The notes under the pieces: generated by a model
Told to the model about the DNA's origin: nothing
Database searches by the model: none
Seen by the model: the letters and a program-made list of their open reading frames with translations, nothing else
Part shown: positions 1 to 5,182 of the stretch, in pieces
Position numbering within the stretch: position 1 is the first letter of the stretch
Layout: every line of letters starts with the position of its first letter
DNA from: Bog-756 sp035534835
GTDB taxonomy: Bacteria > Actinomycetota > Acidimicrobiia > Acidimicrobiales > RAAP-2
DNA length: 6,608 nt
Reading direction: 5' to 3'
NCBI GenBank assembly: GCA_035534835.1
Contig: DATLRE010000087.1
Coordinates: forward strand, 1 to 6,608
Made by a program: the position numbers and the translations under genes

Positions 1-609
1 CTCTACTTCCAGATGCACTTCACCCTGTCGGGACTGCCGGAGTACACCGGTCGCTACGAGGTCCTGAACGACGGGGACGCCCGTCAGAACGTCACCTTCT
101 TCGGGACGCCCGAGCAGATGCAGGCCGACTTCCTCGGCTGCAGCCGGGGCATCGTGCCCGACGCCCCCTCGGTCAACCTGTCGATCCCCACCCTCCGCGA
201 CCCCGGGCTCGCGCCGCCGGGCAGGCACGTGGCCAGCAGCTTCGCGTTCTACGCCCCGATCGGGGCCGACCACGACGAGGCGGCCGAGCTGCGCGATCGG
301 ATGGCCGAACGGATCGTGGCCCGGATCGCCGAGCACGCACCGAACTTCCCCGACCTCGTCGAACGCCAATTCAGCTACCCGGCCACGGCGTACGAGCGGA
401 TGTTCGCCTGCACGGGCGGCGACTTCACCCACGGCCTCCTGCAGCCCGAGTTCATGGGACCGTTCCGCCCCGGCCCCCGGGGCTGGCCCGACGCCCCGAT
501 CCCCGTCGACGGCCTCTACCTGTGCGGCGCCGGCTGCCACGGCGGCCCGGGTGTCACCTTCATCCCCGGGTACAACTGCGGGCACGCCGTCCTCGACGAC
601 GTCGGCTGA
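1..609 (+). CDS. FAD-dependent oxidoreductase, phytoene desaturase / PYROXD2-like, C-terminal part (start outside window)
   Basis: The frame is open from base 1 and ends at TGA 607-609, giving the last 202 residues of a longer protein. The C-terminus carries GLYLCGAGCHGGPGVTFIPG followed by YNCGHAVLDD. This matches the closing FAD-contacting segment of the phytoene desaturase/amine-oxidase-like superfamily (COG1233: CrtI, CrtISO, retinol saturase and PYROXD2 relatives), where a GLYL-G-G-(H)PGGGV-type motif lies just before the final helix. The opening stretch HFTLSGLPEY also fits the substrate-domain strand before it. Family members are usually about 500 residues, so the missing part should hold the N-terminal GxGxxG dinucleotide-binding fold. 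They catalyse FAD-linked desaturation, saturation or isomerisation of lipophilic substrates. The substrate here cannot be told, and no carotenoid genes are visible nearby. It converges on the ABC operon and is probably functionally unrelated to it. The superfamily is fairly sure; the exact reaction is unknown. Confidence 0.85.
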   Translation, partial: LYFQMHFTLSGLPEYTGRYEVLNDGDARQNVTFFGTPEQMQADFLGCSRGIVPDAPSVNLSIPTLRDPGLAPPGRHVASSFAFYAPIGADHDEAAELRDRMAERIVARIAEHAPNFPDLVERQFSYPATAYERMFACTGGDFTHGLLQPEFMGPFRPGPRGWPDAPIPVDGLYLCGAGCHGGPGVTFIPGYNCGHAVLDDVG

Positions 610-617
610 TCCCGGGA

Positions 618-680
618 CCGGCCGGGAGGCCGGGGAGCCCCGATGCTGCGGGGCAGTCCGTGCCCGTCCGTCGTCACGGG
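618..680. terminator. Convergent intergenic hairpin cluster, probable two-way terminator
   Basis: Three separate inverted repeats fill the gap between two convergent genes. They are CCGGCC/GGCCGG at 618-623 and 628-633 (loop GGGA), GCCCCG/CGGGGC at 637-642 and 649-654 (6-base loop), and CCCGT/ACGGG at 663-667 and 676-680 (8-base loop). All arms are perfect. No T-run follows on either strand, so these are not classic E. coli-type terminators. Many high-GC actinobacterial terminators lack the U-tract. The position between two converging stop codons supports termination in both directions. Short GC-rich hairpins also arise by chance in DNA of this composition, so confidence is moderate. Confidence 0.45.
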
Positions 681-686
681 ACGCGC

Positions 687-2651
687 CTACGGGGCGTCGG
701 GCTCCGACGTCGCGTGCGCGGGCTCGGACTGGCGGACCCAGGTCTCGTACATCTCGGCGTAGCGACCACCCCGGGCCACGAGTTCGGCGTGGCTGCCCAC
801 CTCGAGGATCCGCCCACCGTCGACCACGGCAATCCGGTCGGCCCGCATGGCCGTCGACAGACGGTGGGCGATCAGGATGGCCGTGCGGTCCTCGAGCAGG
901 ACGTCGAGGGCGGCCTCGATCTTGGTCTCGGACTGCAGGTCGAGGTTGGACGTGGCCTCGTCCAGCACCAGGACGCGGGGATGGGCGAGGAAGGCGCGGG
1001 CCAGGGCGATGAGCTGGCGCTCACCCGACGACAGGGTCTGCCCCCGCTCGTGGACGACGGTGTCGAGGCCCCGGGGCATCCGATCGATGACGTCGGTGAG
1101 CCCGACCTGCTCGACCGCCTCCCGGAGCTCGTCGTCGGTGGCGTCCGGTCGGGCGAAGGCGATGTTGTCCCCGATGGTCCCCGCGAACAGGAACGGCTCC
1201 TGGGGCACGACGCCGAGCTGGCTGCGCAGCGAGTGCAGGGTGACGTCGCGGAGGTCGTGACCGTCGATCGTCACCCGCCCCTCCGTCGGGTCGTAGAACC
1301 GGGTGACCAGTTTGGCCATGGTCGACTTGCCGGCGCCGGTCGGTCCCACGAAGGCCACCGTCTCGCCCGGCGCCACGGCCAGGTCGACGTCCTCGAGCAC
1401 CGTGCGTCCTTCCACGTACGCGAAGGACACGTGGTCGAACCGGATGGCTCCGTCGATCGGCGGCAGCTCGGACGCGTCGGGCGCCTCGGTGACCTCGGGC
1501 TCGGTGTCGCAGAGCTCGCGCAGCTTGGTGACCGAGGCCTGGCCCTGCTGATACGTGTTGTACTGCTGCACCAACAGCGTGATGGGCTGGAAGAACCGGT
1601 TGAGGTAGAGGAAGAACGCCACCAGGGCGCCCAGGCTGAGCTGGTGGTGGAGGACCATGTTGCCACCGATGGCCAGCATGGCGGCCTGGCCGATGATGCC
1701 GAGCATCTGCGTGCCGGGTCCGTAGAGGGCGTTGACGTGGGCCGTGTAGTTGTTGGCGTCCCGGTAGTCGCCCACCACGTTGCGGTGGTGCACGACGTTG
1801 TGGCGCTGGCGGTTGTGGGCGGTCACGATGCGGACCCCGTGCAGGCTCTCCGACAGGTCGGCGAGCACGTCGGCGATCCCGTCGCGCACCCCGATGTAGC
1901 CGCGCTCGGAGGCCCGCTTGAACCAGATCGAGGCCCCGACCAGGGCCGGCACGATCAGCACCACGGTGATGAAGGCCAGCAGCACGTTGGTGGCGAACAG
2001 GATGATCGTGATGACCACCATGGTCAGGGCCTGGATGGCGAGCTGCGACAGGCCATCCTGCAGCAGCTGCTGAAGGTTCTCGATGTCGCTGGTCATGCGG
2101 CTCATGACCACGCCCGCCTTCTCCTCGGTGAAGAAGCCGAGCGACAACCGTTGCAGGTGGGCGAACACCTTCACCCGCAGGTCGTTCATCACCCAGGCGG
2201 CCAGGCGCCCGGTGACCTGGACCTGGAAGCGTTGGGCCACCGCGGTAATGGCGATGAACACCACGTAGGCGATCGCCATCGCCACGACGACGCCGAAGTC
2301 GAGGTGTTCCGGTGGGGTCATCCCGCTGTTGATCGCGTACTCGACCAGCTTGGGGCCCACCTGGCCGGCGACGGAGATCACCACCACGAGGAACCCGGAC
2401 AGGACCAGCATGCCCCGGTACTTGGTGAGGAGGCGCCACAGGGTCAGCCGCTTCAGCTCTTCCTCGTTGGCGTTCTGTTCGAATGTCAGCGTCGGCGTCT
2501 CGTACTCGGGCTCCGACGCCACGAGGCGGTCGACGCCGTCCTGCAGCTCCGACGGGATGCCGGCGAAGGGGAGGCCCGGTGCGGCTGGTCGGCCGAATCC
2601 ACCCGGAGCACCGCCCAGGCCGCCTCCGCCCATGCCTCCTCCCCAGGTCAT
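687..2651 (-). CDS. Heterodimeric ABC exporter, subunit B (catalytic-site Walker B; LSSGE signature)
   Basis: A 654-residue half-transporter: six-helix membrane domain (helices near residues 79-98, 119-138, 199-220, 222-245, 311-331 and 338-359) followed by an ATPase domain from about 400. Visible ATPase motifs are the A-loop Tyr412, Walker A GPTGAGKST 436-444, Q-loop Gln484 (VVPQEPFLF), signature LSSGE 540-544, Walker B VLVLDEATS 560-568 with catalytic Glu565, D-loop SNLD 568-571 and H-loop His596. It should sit in the cell membrane and pair with the upstream subunit A to export a lipophilic compound or drug; the substrate is unknown. The signature departs from LSGGQ, as in TM288-type subunits of asymmetric exporters. 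Residues 1-26 are a Gly/Pro-rich, probably disordered tail (WGGGMGGGG) before the elbow helix. ATG 2651 overlaps the stop of subunit A as ATGA and has a good ribosome site, GGGGAGG, six bases upstream. The stop is TAG 687-689. It resembles actinobacterial pairs such as Rv1273c/Rv1272c. Family very sure, pairing strongly supported. Confidence 0.96.
   Translation of the reverse strand: MTWGGGMGGGGLGGAPGGFGRPAAPGLPFAGIPSELQDGVDRLVASEPEYETPTLTFEQNANEEELKRLTLWRLLTKYRGMLVLSGFLVVVISVAGQVGPKLVEYAINSGMTPPEHLDFGVVVAMAIAYVVFIAITAVAQRFQVQVTGRLAAWVMNDLRVKVFAHLQRLSLGFFTEEKAGVVMSRMTSDIENLQQLLQDGLSQLAIQALTMVVITIILFATNVLLAFITVVLIVPALVGASIWFKRASERGYIGVRDGIADVLADLSESLHGVRIVTAHNRQRHNVVHHRNVVGDYRDANNYTAHVNALYGPGTQMLGIIGQAAMLAIGGNMVLHHQLSLGALVAFFLYLNRFFQPITLLVQQYNTYQQGQASVTKLRELCDTEPEVTEAPDASELPPIDGAIRFDHVSFAYVEGRTVLEDVDLAVAPGETVAFVGPTGAGKSTMAKLVTRFYDPTEGRVTIDGHDLRDVTLHSLRSQLGVVPQEPFLFAGTIGDNIAFARPDATDDELREAVEQVGLTDVIDRMPRGLDTVVHERGQTLSSGERQLIALARAFLAHPRVLVLDEATSNLDLQSETKIEAALDVLLEDRTAILIAHRLSTAMRADRIAVVDGGRILEVGSHAELVARGGRYAEMYETWVRQSEPAHATSEPDAP
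2648..2651 (-). promoter_or_regulatory. ATGA stop/start overlap coupling the two ABC subunits
   Basis: On the minus strand the last codon of subunit A (TGA, 2650-2648) shares two bases with the ATG of subunit B (2651-2649). Such overlaps usually go with translational coupling by terminating ribosomes. This would help equal production of two subunits that work as a 1:1 heterodimer. Confidence 0.85.
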
Positions 2652-4588
2652 CGGGAACCTCCCCGCACGGCGTCGAGCACGTCCCCGAGCGGCGTGGCGC
2701 CGGTCACCTGCCCGCCCCCGTCCCCGTCCCGCTCCTCCTCGGCCTCGAACTCGGCGGCTTGGGCCAGCACTTCGGCGTAGAGCGGGGTGGTGGCCAGCAG
2801 CTGGGCGTGGGTGCCGTCGGCCACCACCTTGTGCTGGTCGAGGAGCACCACCCGGTCGGCCAGCGAGATGGTCGACAGGCGGTGGGCGATGATCAGGGTG
2901 GTCCGCCCTTCCATCTGGATCTTCAGGCCGGCGTGGATGGTCTGCTCCACCTGGACGTCGATGGCGCTGGTGGCGTCGTCGAGCACCATGACCGATGGGT
3001 TGACCAGCAGGGTGCGGGCGATGGCGATGCGCTGACGCTGGCCGCCCGACAGCGTGTAGCCACGTTCGCCGACCACCGTCTCGTAGCCCTCGGCCAGGTG
3101 GGTGATGAACTCATGGGCCCCGGCGGCCTTGGCCGCGGCCACCACCTCCTCCCCGGTCGCCGACGGCTTGCCGTAGGCGATGTTGTCCCGGATCGACACC
3201 GAGAAGAGGAACGGCTCGTCGAGCACGACCCCGACGTTGGCCCGAAGGCTCGCCAGGGTGAGGTCGCGGACGTCGTGGCCGTCGATCTCGACCGACCCGT
3301 GGCGCACGTCGTAGAACCGGGTGAGCAGGCGGGCGACGGTCGACTTGCCCGCTCCGGTCCGGCCCACGATGGCCACCGTCTGGCCGGCGGGGACGTGGAG
3401 GTCGAAGTCGGCGAGGACCAGCTGCTCGGCGCTTTCGGTGTAGGCGAAGTCCACATGGCGGAATCGGACGTCGCCGGTGCAGTCGATCAGGTCGACGGCC
3501 TCGGGCGAGTCGGTCACGGTCGGCTGCTCGTCCAGGATCTCGTAGATCCGCTCGGCCGAGGCGGCGGCCCGCTGGCCCATCATGATGAGCATCCCGAGCA
3601 TCATGAACGGCGCCTGGAGCATGAGCAGGTAGAGGTTGAACGTCAGGATGGACCCCACGCCGAGGCTGCCGTGGATGACCATGTAGCCGCCGAACAGGAG
3701 CACCAGGGCCAGGCCCACCTGCGGCAGGTTCTGGACCATCGGGGTGAATCGGGCCCGCAGGTCGGCGTCCTTGATGTAGCCCCACTGGAGCTTGTCGGCC
3801 GCCCCGGCCAGCGAACGGAGCTGTTGCTCCTCGGCGGCGAAGGACTTGACCACCCGGACGCCGTTCACGTTCTCGTCGACGATGGTGGCCACGTCGGCCA
3901 GGCGGGCCTGGATGATCCACGACACCGGGAACATCGACTTCCGCATGCGCACGCCGGTCCAGTAGACGACGGGCATGGTGGCCATGGCGACGAGGGCGAG
4001 CGGCACACTGATCGTCAGCATCACGGCGAAGGCGATGACGGCCAGCGAGCACTGCACCAGGATCAGCGGGGCGAAGGTCAGGTACATCTGCACGGAGCGG
4101 ATGTCCGAGTTCGCCCGCGAGATGAGCTGGCCCGACTGGACCCGGTCGTAGAAGCCGAACGACATCTTCGTCAGGTGCTCGTAGATGATGTTCCGGAGGT
4201 CGTACTCGATGTCGTAGGCCGTTTCGAACAGGAACAGCCGGGCGACGTAGCCGGTGACGCCCGCGGCCACACCCAGGCCGACGATCCACCACACGTAGTG
4301 GTCGAGCGACACGGTGTGGTGCTTCAGCGAGTTCGCGATGGCCTCGTTCAACAGGTAGGGGACCATGACCTGGAGGACCAGGCCGACGAAGGACAGGGTC
4401 AGGGACGTCAGGAAGATCCCCCGGTGGGCCCGCAGGACGGGCATGGCCCGACGGAGCCAGGAGAGCGAGCGGTCGGGGTCGATCCCGGCCGGCGGCGCCT
4501 CGTTGCGGGCGGTCTCGGCGATGGGGACGAACTCGGTCCCGACTTCGGCCGGGCCGGGCGGACGCGGTCGCAGGGTGGGCGCCCTCAC
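2648..4588 (-). CDS. Heterodimeric ABC exporter, subunit A (degenerate-site Walker B)
   Basis: A 646-residue half-transporter read from GTG 4588, which overlaps the regulator's stop as GTGA. The frame stays open upstream to 4984, but that part lies inside the regulator gene and translates to low-complexity Arg/Pro/Gly sequence, so the long start is rejected. Membrane helices lie near 57-79, 98-118, 170-191, 193-213, 289-308 and 312-335; the ATPase domain starts near 372. Motifs are A-loop Tyr383, Walker A GRTGAGKST 409-417, signature LSGGQ 513-517, Walker B VMVLDDATS 533-541, D-loop SAID 541-544 and His569. Two departures stand out. Asp538 replaces the catalytic Glu after Walker B, and the usual Q-loop Gln is Asp457 (VVLDEPFLF). 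This is the TM287-type pattern, in which this subunit's Walker motifs form the weakly hydrolysing site together with the partner's altered signature. The C-terminal tail (about 611-626, EFEAEEERDGDGGG) is acidic and Gly-rich. Gene order degenerate-then-catalytic matches my recollection of TM287/TM288. Substrate unknown. Confidence 0.95.
   Translation of the reverse strand: MRAPTLRPRPPGPAEVGTEFVPIAETARNEAPPAGIDPDRSLSWLRRAMPVLRAHRGIFLTSLTLSFVGLVLQVMVPYLLNEAIANSLKHHTVSLDHYVWWIVGLGVAAGVTGYVARLFLFETAYDIEYDLRNIIYEHLTKMSFGFYDRVQSGQLISRANSDIRSVQMYLTFAPLILVQCSLAVIAFAVMLTISVPLALVAMATMPVVYWTGVRMRKSMFPVSWIIQARLADVATIVDENVNGVRVVKSFAAEEQQLRSLAGAADKLQWGYIKDADLRARFTPMVQNLPQVGLALVLLFGGYMVIHGSLGVGSILTFNLYLLMLQAPFMMLGMLIMMGQRAAASAERIYEILDEQPTVTDSPEAVDLIDCTGDVRFRHVDFAYTESAEQLVLADFDLHVPAGQTVAIVGRTGAGKSTVARLLTRFYDVRHGSVEIDGHDVRDLTLASLRANVGVVLDEPFLFSVSIRDNIAYGKPSATGEEVVAAAKAAGAHEFITHLAEGYETVVGERGYTLSGGQRQRIAIARTLLVNPSVMVLDDATSAIDVQVEQTIHAGLKIQMEGRTTLIIAHRLSTISLADRVVLLDQHKVVADGTHAQLLATTPLYAEVLAQAAEFEAEEERDGDGGGQVTGATPLGDVLDAVRGGSR
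2658..2664 (-). promoter_or_regulatory. Ribosome binding site of ABC subunit B
   Basis: The minus strand reads GGGGAGG here, then a 6-base spacer (TTCCCG) and the ATG at 2651. This is close to the GGAGG core and well spaced, so it supports ATG 2651 over the internal Met codon at residue 7. It lies inside the 3' end of subunit A. Confidence 0.75.
4585..4588 (-). promoter_or_regulatory. GTGA stop/start overlap between regulator and ABC subunit A
   Basis: The minus strand reads GTGA at 4588-4585: GTG starts subunit A, and TGA ends the MarR gene. A weak purine stretch, GGTGGGG (4598-4592), precedes it with only a 3-base gap. Initiation is therefore likely to depend mainly on ribosomes finishing the regulator. 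This overlap is the main reason for choosing GTG 4588 as the subunit A start. Confidence 0.8.
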
Positions 4589-5082
4589 CGGCCCCACCGG
4601 GACCGGCTGTAGGCGACGAGGGCCCGGCGCCACCGGGCCAGGCCGGCGAAGGCCTCGTCGGCGGCGCCCGGGTCGTCCATGGCGTCGGTGACGACGCGCA
4701 GGCGGGCCTCGACGGCCTCGTCGGCGGCGCCGAGCACCGCCAGGCCTTCGGGGGTGAGCCGGTGGTCGACCCGTCGCCGGTCGCCCGCCACCGGGTGCCG
4801 CCCGACCAGGCCCCGCGCCACCAGCCCGTCGACGACGGCCGTGACGGTGGGTGGGCGCACGGCGAGTCGCTCGGCCAGGTCCGAGGAGACGGCGGAGTGC
4901 TCGTCGAGCAGGCCCAGCACCCGGTACTGGGGGAGCGACAGATCGACGGCGCCGAGCCCGATCTCGACCTGCTTGGACAACCACGCCGCCGTCCGGCCGA
5001 CCGTGCGGTGGGAGGCGGGGGGGACGGTGGCTGCAGGGGCGACCGCCGGCGAGGCCGGCGCCGGGATCGGTTCGGTGGTCAC
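4585..5082 (-). CDS. MarR-family winged-helix transcriptional regulator
   Basis: A 165-residue protein with a MarR fold. Residues 28-46 form the N-terminal dimerisation helix. LSLPQYRVLGLLDE (48-61) opens the winged helix-turn-helix, the recognition helix lies near 76-91 (RPPTVTAVVDGLVARG), and the wing near 95-108 contains the hallmark DRRR (101-104) followed by HRLTPEG. A C-terminal helix pair completes the dimer domain. Residues 1-24 form an Ala/Pro-rich tail not typical of the family. GTG 5082 is the only good start, since the ATG two bases upstream runs straight into TGA. The GTG sits six bases after a TAGTCT -10 box, suggesting a leaderless message. MarR proteins bind DNA as homodimers, usually repress, and release on binding phenolic or drug-like ligands, or on oxidation in Cys-based members. 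No Cys is present here, so ligand sensing is more likely than thiol sensing. It is first gene of the exporter operon, hence the likely repressor of the exporter and of itself. Ligand unknown. Confidence 0.94.
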   Translation of the reverse strand: MTTEPIPAPASPAVAPAATVPPASHRTVGRTAAWLSKQVEIGLGAVDLSLPQYRVLGLLDEHSAVSSDLAERLAVRPPTVTAVVDGLVARGLVGRHPVAGDRRRVDHRLTPEGLAVLGAADEAVEARLRVVTDAMDDPGAADEAFAGLARWRRALVAYSRSRWGR

Positions 5083-5100
5083 ATAGTTAGACTATCGAAC
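5083..5100. promoter_or_regulatory. Candidate MarR operator (overlapping inverted repeats)
   Basis: This short AT-rich island contrasts with the GC-rich surroundings. It holds two overlapping dyads: a perfect ATAGT-TAG-ACTAT (5083-5095), and GTTAGA-CTA-TCGAAC (5086-5100) with one mismatch between arms. Size and symmetry suit a MarR dimer, and it covers the predicted -10 box and abuts the GTG of the MarR gene. Repression by blocking the operon promoter is the natural reading. Binding by this particular MarR is inferred, not shown. Confidence 0.6.
5089..5094 (-). promoter_or_regulatory. -10 box of the marR-ABC operon (leaderless start)
   Basis: The minus strand reads TAGTCT, fitting the actinobacterial TANNNT -10 pattern. 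Exactly six bases (AACTAT) separate it from the GTG at 5082, so transcription would begin at or next to the start codon. No Shine-Dalgarno sequence precedes the GTG, which agrees with a leaderless message. No convincing -35 hexamer is seen 16-19 bases upstream. Confidence 0.5.
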
Positions 5101-5140
5101 GAATCTTGGCCACCGTCCGGGTCCGGGGCGGCCCGATCCA

Positions 5141-5159
5141 CCGGCACGCGTCGTGCCGG
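5141..5159. repeat. Perfect 8-bp inverted repeat with 3-bp centre
   Basis: CCGGCACG at 5141-5148 and CGTGCCGG at 5152-5159 flank CGT. It lies in the divergent control region just upstream of the peptidase -10 box, about where a -35 element would be expected. It may be an operator for another regulator or a hairpin. Its sequence is unlike the AT-rich site at 5083-5100, so it is unlikely to be a second copy of that operator. Confidence 0.4.
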
Positions 5160-5170
5160 GTCCGGCTGCC

Positions 5171-5176
5171 TAGGAT
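5171..5176 (+). promoter_or_regulatory. -10 box (or Shine-Dalgarno) of the M20 peptidase gene
   Basis: TAGGAT fits the TANNNT -10 pattern and lies exactly six bases before ATG 5183, again suggesting a leaderless transcript. The embedded AGGA (5172-5175) could instead act as a Shine-Dalgarno core with seven bases to the ATG. The two readings exclude each other in a single transcript, and the sequence alone does not decide. No clear -35 is visible. Confidence 0.45.
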
Positions 5177-5182
5177 CGGCCC

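Noticed and set aside
522..2780. Very long plus-strand open frame (752 codons) antisense to ABC subunit B
   Set aside because: It is a shadow of the minus-strand gene. The translation is low-complexity Arg/Gly/His/Asp/Val-rich sequence with no domain, and it overlaps a gene with complete ABC motifs. Long antisense frames are expected where third positions are almost all G/C.
1261..3380. Similar stretches near 1261-1375 and 3281-3390 as a DNA repeat
   Set aside because: Both encode the Walker A region of the two homologous ABC subunits. The likeness reflects shared protein ancestry, not a recent repeat or recombination site.
2483..4612. Long plus-strand open frame (709 codons) antisense to ABC subunit A
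   Set aside because: Same cause: composition-driven, rich in His/Gly/Asp/Val, no recognisable fold, and fully opposite a well-supported gene.
4589..4984. In-frame upstream extension of ABC subunit A to an ATG at 4984
   Set aside because: The extra 132 residues lie inside the MarR gene in another frame and read as Arg/Pro/Gly-rich noise. The GTG at 4588 gives a normal-length exporter subunit and a tidy GTGA overlap.
5082..5084. ATG at 5084 (minus strand) as the MarR start
   Set aside because: The next codon in that frame is TGA. Only the overlapping GTG at 5082 opens the MarR frame.
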